A stretch of 64,000 nucleotides of DNA from Flavobacterium reichenbachii (GTDB lineage Bacteria > Bacteroidota > Bacteroidia > Flavobacteriales > Flavobacteriaceae), in NCBI RefSeq assembly GCF_002217435.1, contig NZ_MUHF01000002.1, forward strand, positions 251,450 through 315,449. Direction: 5' to 3'. The notes under the pieces are model-generated. The model was given only the letters and a program-made list of their open reading frames with translations. It was not told the DNA's origin and ran no database searches. This document shows, piece by piece, positions 8,681 to 16,476 of this stretch. Position numbers and translations under genes: made by a program. Every line of letters starts with the position of its first letter. The first letter of the stretch is position 1.

Positions 8681-9286
8681 TTATCCTTCGTCTTCGTCAA
8701 TAATTTTTATAATAGAATCATCAGGAAGTTCTTCGTCATCATCTGTAGAATTCAGTTCGAAGAACGTAAAGAAAGAACCTCCGTAACTTTTTTGAAAAGA
8801 GTAATTACTCAAATGATCTAATTTTGTGTATTTAGAATGTTCGATGATCATCATTCCATCGTCCTCAAGCAGATCTCTTTCAAAAACCGTAAGAACAATT
8901 TTCTCAAAAACAGCCTGATCTAAACCATACGGCGGATCTGCAAAAATAATATCGTACGATGTTTTACAGTTTTCAAGAAATTTAAAAACATCACTTTTTG
9001 TTGCTGCAATATCAAAATCATATTCTGACGAAACCTGCTTGATGAATTTTACGCATCCAAAATCACCATCTACAGACGTAATTGGCGCGCTTCCTCGTGA
9101 AGCAAACTCATAGCTGATATTTCCAGTTCCTGAAAAAAGATCTAAAACCTTTAAGCCGTCAAAACTAAAATGATTATTTAAAACATTAAACAATGCTTCT
9201 TTACTCATATCAGTCGTAGGTCTTACAGGAAGGTTTTTTGGTGGAAATATGCGTCGCCCTTTGTATTTTCCTGAAATAATTCTCAT
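8681..9286 (-). CDS. rsmD: 16S rRNA (guanine(966)-N2)-methyltransferase
   Basis: A 201-residue SAM-dependent methyltransferase that modifies G966 of 16S rRNA. It starts with the family signature MRIISGKYKGRRI. The Rossmann SAM-binding motif is VLDLFSGTGNIS, and the catalytic DPPYG motif follows near residue 117. The C-terminus is extended by an unusually acidic tail (TDDDEELPDDSIIKIIDEDEG), seen here but of unknown role. Its start overlaps the stop of the DUF3822 gene by 4 bases, so the two are translationally coupled. Confidence 0.93.
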   Translation of the reverse strand: MRIISGKYKGRRIFPPKNLPVRPTTDMSKEALFNVLNNHFSFDGLKVLDLFSGTGNISYEFASRGSAPITSVDGDFGCVKFIKQVSSEYDFDIAATKSDVFKFLENCKTSYDIIFADPPYGLDQAVFEKIVLTVFERDLLEDDGMMIIEHSKYTKLDHLSNYSFQKSYGGSFFTFFELNSTDDDEELPDDSIIKIIDEDEG

Positions 9287-10104
9287 GATTGAAATAGAAT
9301 ATAATGTTTTTGATTTTGAGCAGTAGAAAAATTATTCTTTTCCTGCAATGAAGTTACATCTAAAAAAGAAATTTTCCGAATGTATTTGTACGCAATTGCA
9401 TAAAAGGGATCATTTTCGCTAATTGTGCCTAATAGTTCAAGCTGAAAAGTTTCTGGATTTAAACTCAATTGTTCTGCTGTAAAAAGGATATAGTAGAGAA
9501 AATCTTCTGGTGTATTGTATTCAAATGAATTGAATAGTAAGAGTTTTTGATTTTGTACAACGATAATTTCAAAATGGCCGGGATTGAAGTTGACCACCAT
9601 TTTCTTTTCGTCATTATTTCTCGAAGCATCCAGTATTTTTTCGACCAAAATACTGTTAGCATGTTTATAATCAAAAGATCCAACATTATCTATCAGGAAA
9701 TTATTGATATTAATGTACGGAATATAAACAGAATTCATATGATAATTTGAAATCTGATCGTAGGTAAAAAAGTCTGTTTCAAAGACTTTAGTGTCGTATT
9801 GTAAATAGCTTCCCAAATAATCTTCATCAAAAAGAGCAGTTGGCACAAATGTCGAAAGATTATTAGTGTGAATAACCATTATTTCATCGTAAGACTGCTT
9901 CAGCTCAGCATTATTTTTAAAAACATCTGTCAATAAATCTTCAATTTTTACCGTCTTGTTTGAAGTATCGAACTCAACTTCTTTCATGGTTGTGATAATA
10001 TTATTTAAAGTATCAAAACAACAAAATGATAACCCGGTAAGAGAAACCTGAATAGAAAGTTTTTTGTATTTTTTGGAAGTAATGTTAAGGTTTTGCAATG
10101 ACAT
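9283..10104 (-). CDS. DUF3822 family protein
   Basis: A 273-residue cytoplasmic protein of the DUF3822 family, found upstream of rsmD in many Flavobacteriia. The sequence has the look of an actin/ASKHA-like fold (for example ISIQVSLTGLSFCCFD, then LSTFVPTALFDEDYLGSYLQY, NFNPGHFEIIVVQNQKLLLFNSFEY), but this fold is inference. No catalytic motif is visible. It is the first gene of a two-gene operon and overlaps rsmD by ATGA, suggesting a linked role in ribosome or RNA modification. Confidence 0.75.
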   Translation of the reverse strand: MSLQNLNITSKKYKKLSIQVSLTGLSFCCFDTLNNIITTMKEVEFDTSNKTVKIEDLLTDVFKNNAELKQSYDEIMVIHTNNLSTFVPTALFDEDYLGSYLQYDTKVFETDFFTYDQISNYHMNSVYIPYININNFLIDNVGSFDYKHANSILVEKILDASRNNDEKKMVVNFNPGHFEIIVVQNQKLLLFNSFEYNTPEDFLYYILFTAEQLSLNPETFQLELLGTISENDPFYAIAYKYIRKISFLDVTSLQEKNNFSTAQNQKHYILFQS

Positions 10105-10466
10105 ATTTGATTTATAATTCGTTACCTGTTTTTGGTTTCAAGAAGGAATTTAATTCGAACACAAACTTACAAATTAAAAAGCAAGAAAAATAATTGCCGC
10201 AGCAATATCAATGACAAAAATCAAAATTCAAAAATCAACTGCAATTTCAAAAATTAATGTTATATGAAAGTTAGTAAGATGTTATATTTTTAATTTTTAA
10301 GCTTTAGGTAATTTAATTTTAAAGGTTTCGCATTGCTAGGTTTAAATTTTCATGAAGTTACTTTTTAAATTTAGATCGAATTTTGCAATTGCAATTGTAA
10401 TTGACATCGACATTACAATTGTTATTGCCATTAAAAAAACCGTACTTTGTATTTCAATTTTAACTT
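10105..10466. other. Gene-free divergent promoter region with an imperfect hairpin
   Basis: This 362-base AT-rich gap separates the divergent DUF3822 and RecD-like genes. I see no ORF of note. An imperfect inverted repeat lies at about 10385-10428: GCAATTGCAATTGTAATTG is mirrored by a segment ending at 10428, matching at about 16 of 19 positions. It sits 39 bases upstream of the helicase ATG. No clear promoter boxes. Confidence 0.5.
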
Positions 10467-11876
10467 ATGAATTCATCACTGTTTTACAGCGTTTTACAAA
10501 AACGTTTTCCTTTTGCACCCACTTATAAACAGGATATTTTTTTTCAGAAAATTGCTATTTTTCTAACAGAGCCTCAAAATGATACCATTTTTGTACTCAA
10601 AGGGTATGCAGGAACAGGAAAAACTACTGTAATCTCTACAATTGTACATAATTTAGAAGATATAAATAAGAAGTTTGTATTGCTTGCGCCAACTGGACGC
10701 GCGGCAAAAGTTATTGCCAATTATTCAAATACGGCAGCATTTACGATTCATAAAAAAATATATTTCCCTAAGAAATCTTCTGGCGGCGGAGTAGCGTTTA
10801 CCAAACAAGTGAACAAACATAAAAACACGATTTTTATTGTAGATGAGGCTTCGATGATTTCAGACAGCACTTTAGACAGCAATTCGCTGCTAGATGACTT
10901 GATTAGCTACGTTTATTCCGGAGTCAATTGTAAAATGATTCTGCTGGGAGATACAGCACAGCTTCCGCCGGTAAATCTGGATATCAGCCCGGCTTTAGAT
11001 ATTCAGACTCTTGGAATTCATTATAATAAAGAGATAGAACATATCGAATTAGACGAAGTTATGCGTCAGGAAGAGAACTCAGGAATTTTGTTTAATGCCA
11101 CAGAATTACGTGAGTTATTGAAAGAATCTTTTATAACCGAATTTCGATTTAATGTAAAAAAGTTTAAAGATATAGTTAGACTTACAGATGGTTACGATAT
11201 TCAGGACGCTATAAATACCGCGTACAGTAATTATAGTATCGAAGATACCGCTTTTATAGTTCGCTCAAATAAAAGAGCAAATCAATACAACGAGCAAATC
11301 AGAACCAGAATTTTGTTTAAGGAAAGTGAACTTTCTGTGGGTGATTTTTTGATGGTTGTAAAGAATAATTATTTTTGGCTGAAAGAAACTGATGAAGCTG
11401 GATTTATTGCCAACGGCGATATTATCGAAGTTCTGGAAATGTTCGGAATTAAAGAATTATACGGATTTACTTTTGCGAAAGTAAAAATCAGAATGGTCGA
11501 TTATCCCGATCAGAAACCTTTTGAAACAGTTTTGATTCTTGACACAATAAAAAGCGAATCTCCGTCTCTAACCTACGAAGAATCAAATCGTTTGTACGAA
11601 GAAGTGATGAAAGATTATGAAGATGAAACGACGAAATACAAGAAGTTTCAGAAAGTAAAAAATAACGAATATTTTAACGGCCTGCAGGTGAAATTCTCGT
11701 ACGCCATAACGTGTCATAAATCGCAGGGTGGACAATGGGATACTGTTTTTATAGAACAGCCTTATCTTCCCGACGGAATTGACCGAGATTATATCAGATG
11801 GCTTTATACGGCTATGACGCGTGCTAAAAATAAATTATATTTGATAGGATTTAAAGACGAAAGTTTTGAGGAATAA
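10467..11876 (+). CDS. ATP-dependent RecD-like DNA helicase
   Basis: A 469-residue superfamily 1 helicase. Visible motifs: Walker A GYAGTGKTT (about 46-54), motif Ia LLAPTGRAAKV, Walker B IFIVDEASM, motif III LLGDTAQLPPV, and the C-terminal UvrD/RecD-type motifs V and VI, YAITCHKSQGGQWDTVF and YTAMTRAKNKLYLIG. These identify the RecD-like/Pif1-like 5'-3' helicase group. It is shorter than true RecD, with no RecB or RecC nearby, so it is probably an independent helicase with a general role in DNA repair or replication. Confidence 0.9.
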   Translation: MNSSLFYSVLQKRFPFAPTYKQDIFFQKIAIFLTEPQNDTIFVLKGYAGTGKTTVISTIVHNLEDINKKFVLLAPTGRAAKVIANYSNTAAFTIHKKIYFPKKSSGGGVAFTKQVNKHKNTIFIVDEASMISDSTLDSNSLLDDLISYVYSGVNCKMILLGDTAQLPPVNLDISPALDIQTLGIHYNKEIEHIELDEVMRQEENSGILFNATELRELLKESFITEFRFNVKKFKDIVRLTDGYDIQDAINTAYSNYSIEDTAFIVRSNKRANQYNEQIRTRILFKESELSVGDFLMVVKNNYFWLKETDEAGFIANGDIIEVLEMFGIKELYGFTFAKVKIRMVDYPDQKPFETVLILDTIKSESPSLTYEESNRLYEEVMKDYEDETTKYKKFQKVKNNEYFNGLQVKFSYAITCHKSQGGQWDTVFIEQPYLPDGIDRDYIRWLYTAMTRAKNKLYLIGFKDESFEE

Positions 11877-11961
11877 AACACGAATTTCACGAATTAGCAC
11901 GAATTATTTTTACATGAAGATTTGTGTAAATTAGTAAAATTTGTGATTGAATTTTTTTACT

Positions 11962-12792
11962 ATGACAACATTAAACGATTTACATTCGATTTCGTCTACG
12001 TTTTCGAATACAGATAAAATGCCGGTTTTGTTTTTAGGACACGGCAGTCCGATGAATGCAATCGAAGAAAATCAATTTGTAGCAGGTTTTCGTGATTTGG
12101 CAAAAACATTGCCTCAGCCCAATGCCATTTTATGTATTTCGGCACATTGGTTTACAAATGGAACCAAAGTTACGTCAATGCAGATGCCGAGAACAATTCA
12201 TGATTTTGGAGGTTTTCCGCAGGCACTTTTTGATGTTCAGTATCCCGCAAAAGGAAGTCCGGAATTAGCTTTGGAAACAAAAAAAATATTAGATCCAGTA
12301 AATGTCGAGTTAGACGAACATTGGGGTTTAGATCATGGTGCGTGGAGTGTTATAAAACATTTGTACCCAGAAGCCAATGTTCCTGTAATTCAGTTAAGTA
12401 TTGATTATACAAAATCTGGACAGTATCATTTTGAATTGGCTCAAAAATTACAATCACTTCGTTACAAAGGTGTTTTAATTATTGGGAGTGGAAATATCGT
12501 GCACAATCTTCGCTTGGTTGATTTCAGGAATTTTGACAAAGACAATTACGGCTATGATTGGGCAATTGAAGCAAGAGAAACTGTAAATAATTATCTCTTA
12601 GATGGAAATTTTCAGCCTTTGATTGATTTCGAAAAAATGAATAAGGCAGTTCAAGTTGCAATTCCAACTCCAGACCATTATTTACCTTTGTTATATACTT
12701 TAGGTTTAAAGGAAAAATCAGAAGAACTGAGTTTGTTCAATGATAAATTGTTGGCGGGTTCCTTAAGTATGACATCCGTAAAAATAATGTAA
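11962..12792 (+). CDS. ygiD: 4,5-DOPA dioxygenase extradiol-like protein
   Basis: A 276-residue class III extradiol ring-cleavage dioxygenase homologue. The metal/active-site histidines are visible in FLGHGSPMNAI, CISAHWF, GLDHGAW and IGSGNIVHNL. Size and motifs match E. coli YgiD, a zinc-binding DOPA dioxygenase homologue. The natural substrate in bacteria is unclear. I chose the ATG at 11962; a 5-codon longer form would need TTG at 11947. Upstream and downstream gaps hold short dispersed repeats, so it is probably monocistronic. Confidence 0.85.
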   Translation: MTTLNDLHSISSTFSNTDKMPVLFLGHGSPMNAIEENQFVAGFRDLAKTLPQPNAILCISAHWFTNGTKVTSMQMPRTIHDFGGFPQALFDVQYPAKGSPELALETKKILDPVNVELDEHWGLDHGAWSVIKHLYPEANVPVIQLSIDYTKSGQYHFELAQKLQSLRYKGVLIIGSGNIVHNLRLVDFRNFDKDNYGYDWAIEARETVNNYLLDGNFQPLIDFEKMNKAVQVAIPTPDHYLPLLYTLGLKEKSEELSLFNDKLLAGSLSMTSVKIM

Positions 12793-12901
12793 AAAAACTT
12801 TGTGCAACTCTGTGTAAATCTTTGTGCAACTTTGTGATATAATTTTACAACAGAGAAACAGTAAGATTTACACGGAGGTTCACAAAGAATAAATAAATGA
12901 T

Positions 12902-13633
12902 ATGAAAATAATAGCTGTAATTCCGGCACGATACGCATCGACGCGTTTTCCTGCAAAACTAATGCAGGATTTGGGTGGAAAAACTGTAATCCTTAGAACT
13001 TACGAAGCTTCTGTAGCTACAAAATTGTTTGATGATGTTTTTGTGGTAACCGATTCAGATTTAATTTATGATGAAATCGTTTCTCATGGAGGAAAAGCCA
13101 TAATGAGCATCAAAGAACACGAATCTGGAAGTGATCGTATCGCAGAAGCTGTTGCAAATCTTGATGTAGATATTGTAGTAAATGTACAAGGTGACGAACC
13201 TTTTACAGAAGGAGGACCTTTGGAGCAAGTTTTGTCTGTTTTTAAAAATGACACCGATCAAAAGATTGATTTAGCTTCACTAATGCGCGAAATTACAAAC
13301 GAAGACGAAATCAATAATCCAAATAATGTAAAAGTTGTGGTTGATCAATCTCAGTTTGCACTGTATTTTTCACGATCGGTTATTCCATATCCCAGAGACA
13401 AAGATGCAGGTGTTCGTTATTTTCAACACATTGGGATTTATGCTTTTAGAAAACAGGCTTTGTTAGACTTTTATAGTTTACCAATGAAATCTTTAGAAGC
13501 GTCTGAAAAGTTAGAACAACTTCGCTATTTAGAATTCGGAAAGCGCATTAAAATGGTCGAAACAACGCATGTCGGAATCGGAATTGATACGGCTGAAGAT
13601 TTAGAAAAGGCGAGGGCTATTTTGGGATCTTAG
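12902..13633 (+). CDS. kdsB: 3-deoxy-manno-octulosonate cytidylyltransferase
   Basis: A 243-residue cytosolic enzyme that activates Kdo as CMP-Kdo for lipopolysaccharide core synthesis. The nucleotide-binding start [15 protein letters not shown], the QGDEPF motif, the [10 protein letters not shown] segment and the C-terminal [15 protein letters not shown] all match KdsB, as does the length. No other Kdo gene is adjacent. The 109-base gap before it carries short repeats of the phrase CTTTGTGCAACT. Confidence 0.95.
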   Translation: MKIIAVIPARYASTRFPAKLMQDLGGKTVILRTYEASVATKLFDDVFVVTDSDLIYDEIVSHGGKAIMSIKEHESGSDRIAEAVANLDVDIVVNVQGDEPFTEGGPLEQVLSVFKNDTDQKIDLASLMREITNEDEINNPNNVKVVVDQSQFALYFSRSVIPYPRDKDAGVRYFQHIGIYAFRKQALLDFYSLPMKSLEASEKLEQLRYLEFGKRIKMVETTHVGIGIDTAEDLEKARAILGS

Positions 13634-13646
13634 TTTGCGAAATAGT

Positions 13647-13806
13647 ACGCGGATTGCACGGATTCGCTGTCGCGAAAGCACAGATTAACGCGGATTTTTT
13701 CTTCTTTTTTATGATTTTATGTCATTTCGACGAAGGAGAAATCTTCGCAAGCAGCTCGCTAAAGATTATGTAGAACTTTGTCAAAGTTTTAAACTTTGAC
13801 AAAGTT
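13647..13806. repeat. Composite of dispersed repeats after kdsB
   Basis: Three elements lie side by side. The 30-base unit at 13647-13676 matches both arms of the 43120-43244 repeat at 27 of 30 positions. A copy of GTCATTTCGACGAA lies at 13721-13734. A perfect 15-bp inverted repeat with a 3-base loop lies at 13774-13806 (AACTTTGTCAAAGTT and complement). No coding potential. Confidence 0.7.
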
Positions 13807-13826
13807 GATAAAGAATTAAAATTAAC

Positions 13827-13856
13827 AAAAAAGCTCCAAATATTGGAGCTTTTTTA
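13827..13856. terminator. Bidirectional terminator between kdsB and the E1 gene
   Basis: AAGCTCCAA pairs with TTGGAGCTT around an ATA loop, with six A on the left and six T on the right, so it can act for both convergent genes. Confidence 0.85.
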
Positions 13857-13876
13857 GTATCTAAAATTCTAAATCC

Positions 13877-16303
13877 TTAATATAAACTAGGGAATTTAGA
13901 AGGATTAACTTCATTCATCATACTGTAAACTTTCTCAAAGATATCTTCGGCAGAAGGTTTAGAGAAATAATCACCATCCGTTCCGTACGCTGGTCTGTGT
14001 GCTTTTGCTGCCAATGTCTGCGGTTTGCTGTCTAAATATTTATAAGCATCTTGTTCTTCTAAAATCTGCTGTAAAATATAGGCAGAAGCACCGCCTGGAA
14101 CATCTTCGTCAATAACTAAAAGACGGTTTGTTTTGGCAATACTTTTTACAATATCTTTATTAATATCAAACGGAAGCAAAGATTGAATATCAATCACTTC
14201 ACAATCGATTCCTAAATCCAGCAATTCATTAGCCGCCTGCTGAACTAATCTTAAAGTTGATCCGTAAGAAACCAAAGTAATATCAGCACCTTGTTTTAAG
14301 GTTTCAATTACTCCAATTGGTGTTTTGAATTCTCCAAAATTCAGAGGTGTTTTTTCTTTTAAACGATAACCATTTAAACATTCAATTACCAAAGCTGGTT
14401 CGTCACATTCTAAAAGCGTGTTATAAAAACCTGCCGCTTGCGTCATGTCGCGAGGTACCAAAACATGAATACCGCGGATAGCATTGATAATCATTCCCAT
14501 TGGTGAACCAGAATGCCAGATTCCTTCTAAACGGTGTCCGCGTGTTCTAATAATTAACGGTGCTTTTTGTTTTCCAACAGTTCTATATTGTAAGGTAGCC
14601 AAATCGTCACTCATGATTTGGATAGCGTATAGTAAATAATCTAAATACTGAATTTCAGCAATCGGACGCAAACCTCTCAATGCCATTCCGATTCCCTGAC
14701 CAATAATAGTAGCTTCACGAATTCCGACATCGGCAACACGAAGTTCACCGTATTTTTCCTGCATGCCTTCCAAACCTTGATTTACGTCACCAATGTTTCC
14801 TACATCTTCACCAAAAATCAATGTTTCTGGATATTTGGTAAACAAAGCGTCAAAATTGTCACGTAAAATCATTCGGCCATCCAGATCCGGTTTAGCATTT
14901 TCTGCATATTCAGGAAGTACTTTCTCTACAGAAAATACATTTTTGGCAGATTCAGAATGTAAATTACTGCTGAATTTTTCCTGAGTCACAGCAAGATAAT
15001 TCGTAATCCAGTCGGACAATAAAACTTTACTGTTTGGAACTTCAATAAAACGAAGAATCTTTCTCGCAATAGAAAGCATATCTTTTTTCAAAGGCGCTTT
15101 TATCGCGTTTAATTCCGTAATGTATTTTTGAATTTTTTCTTTATGGTTTATACTTACCTCAGCAATCTGCTCCAATAAAGCCATCAGATTCTTTTGATCC
15201 TCAATAATAGGATTTATAAAAGAGTTCCAAGCTTCTTTTTTGGCTTCCAGAACTTCTTTTTTTAATTGAAAGTCAATCTCTGCCAATTCCTCCGGAGACG
15301 CAATATTAATCGCAATCATCCATAATCGCATTTGGCGGATACAATCAAAATCTTTTTCCCAAGCCAGTCTGTCGCTATTTTTGTAACGTTCATGAGATCC
15401 TGAAGTAGAATGTCCTTGTGGCTGTGTTAATTCGTTTACGTGAATTAAAACCGGAATATGTTCTTCACGGGCAATGGCGCCGGCTCTTTCGTAAGTCGAA
15501 ACTAATTCGGCATAATCCCAGCCTTTTACTCTAAAGATTTCATAACCTTTTGAGTCCATATCACGCTGATATCCTTTTAGGATTTCAGAAATGTTTTCTT
15601 TTGTTGTTTGATGTCTGGCATGAACAGAAATTCCGTATTCATCATCCCAAACACTCATTACCATCGGAACTTGTAAAACTCCTGCAGCATTTATGGTTTC
15701 AAAAAATAAACCTTCAGAAGTACTTGCGTTACCAATAGTTCCCCAGGCAACTTCATCACCATTTACAGAGAATTTATCTTTAGTAGTAATACCGTCAACG
15801 TTTCTGTAAATTTTTGATGCCTGAGCCAATCCAAGTAATCTTGGCATTTGCCCTGCTGTAGGAGATATATCTGAGCTTGAATTTTTTTGTTTTGTTAAAT
15901 CTTTCCAAGAACCGTCTTCGTTTAAACTGTGGGTTACAAAGTGTCCGCCCATTTGTCTTCCGGCAGACATTGGATCAAAATCTAAATCAGTGTGACCATA
16001 TAAACCTGCGAAAAACTGCTTTGGATTTAATTCTCCAATAGCCATCATAAAAGTTTGATCGCGATAGTATCCAGAACGAAAATCCCCATTTTTAAAGGCT
16101 TTAGCCATTGCAAGCTGCGGTACTTCTTTTCCGTCGCCAAATATTCCAAATTTAGCTTTTCCTGTTAATACTTCTTTACGACCTAAAAGACTACATTCGC
16201 GGCTGGTTACTGCAATTCTATAGTCGTTCAATACCTCAGTTTTGAAATCTTCAAATGTTAATGTAGTATTGCTTTTTTCTTTTATCATAATCTTGAGGGT
16301 CAT
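13877..16303 (-). CDS. Fused 2-oxo-acid dehydrogenase E1, alpha and beta subunits
   Basis: An 808-residue thiamine-diphosphate enzyme in which the E1 alpha domain (about 1-340) and the E1 beta domain (about 455-808) are one chain. The alpha half shows GYYRDQTFMMAIG, MGGHFVTHS and a divergent ThDP segment, NGDEVAWGTIGNASTSEG. The beta half shows FGEDVGNIGDVNQGLEGMQ, GIREATIIGQGIGMALRG and the transketolase C-terminal part. Bacteroidota commonly carry this fusion, annotated as branched-chain (2-oxoisovalerate) type. It would decarboxylate 2-oxo acids and pass acyl groups to an E2 encoded elsewhere. The start may instead be the ATG five codons in, at 16288. Confidence 0.88.
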   Translation of the reverse strand: MTLKIMIKEKSNTTLTFEDFKTEVLNDYRIAVTSRECSLLGRKEVLTGKAKFGIFGDGKEVPQLAMAKAFKNGDFRSGYYRDQTFMMAIGELNPKQFFAGLYGHTDLDFDPMSAGRQMGGHFVTHSLNEDGSWKDLTKQKNSSSDISPTAGQMPRLLGLAQASKIYRNVDGITTKDKFSVNGDEVAWGTIGNASTSEGLFFETINAAGVLQVPMVMSVWDDEYGISVHARHQTTKENISEILKGYQRDMDSKGYEIFRVKGWDYAELVSTYERAGAIAREEHIPVLIHVNELTQPQGHSTSGSHERYKNSDRLAWEKDFDCIRQMRLWMIAINIASPEELAEIDFQLKKEVLEAKKEAWNSFINPIIEDQKNLMALLEQIAEVSINHKEKIQKYITELNAIKAPLKKDMLSIARKILRFIEVPNSKVLLSDWITNYLAVTQEKFSSNLHSESAKNVFSVEKVLPEYAENAKPDLDGRMILRDNFDALFTKYPETLIFGEDVGNIGDVNQGLEGMQEKYGELRVADVGIREATIIGQGIGMALRGLRPIAEIQYLDYLLYAIQIMSDDLATLQYRTVGKQKAPLIIRTRGHRLEGIWHSGSPMGMIINAIRGIHVLVPRDMTQAAGFYNTLLECDEPALVIECLNGYRLKEKTPLNFGEFKTPIGVIETLKQGADITLVSYGSTLRLVQQAANELLDLGIDCEVIDIQSLLPFDINKDIVKSIAKTNRLLVIDEDVPGGASAYILQQILEEQDAYKYLDSKPQTLAAKAHRPAYGTDGDYFSKPSAEDIFEKVYSMMNEVNPSKFPSLY

Positions 16304-16476
16304 GTATTAGACTGCGAAATTACTTAAAAACAATCAATAATCATAATTCTTTAAAATAAATATAATTTAATTATTTGTATTTAAAATCAAAAAACTACGT
16401 ACTTTTTTTGATGTATTTTTATATAAAATTTATTTTTAATGATAATTTCGTATGTTTTTCTTTAAAATTTATTTAA

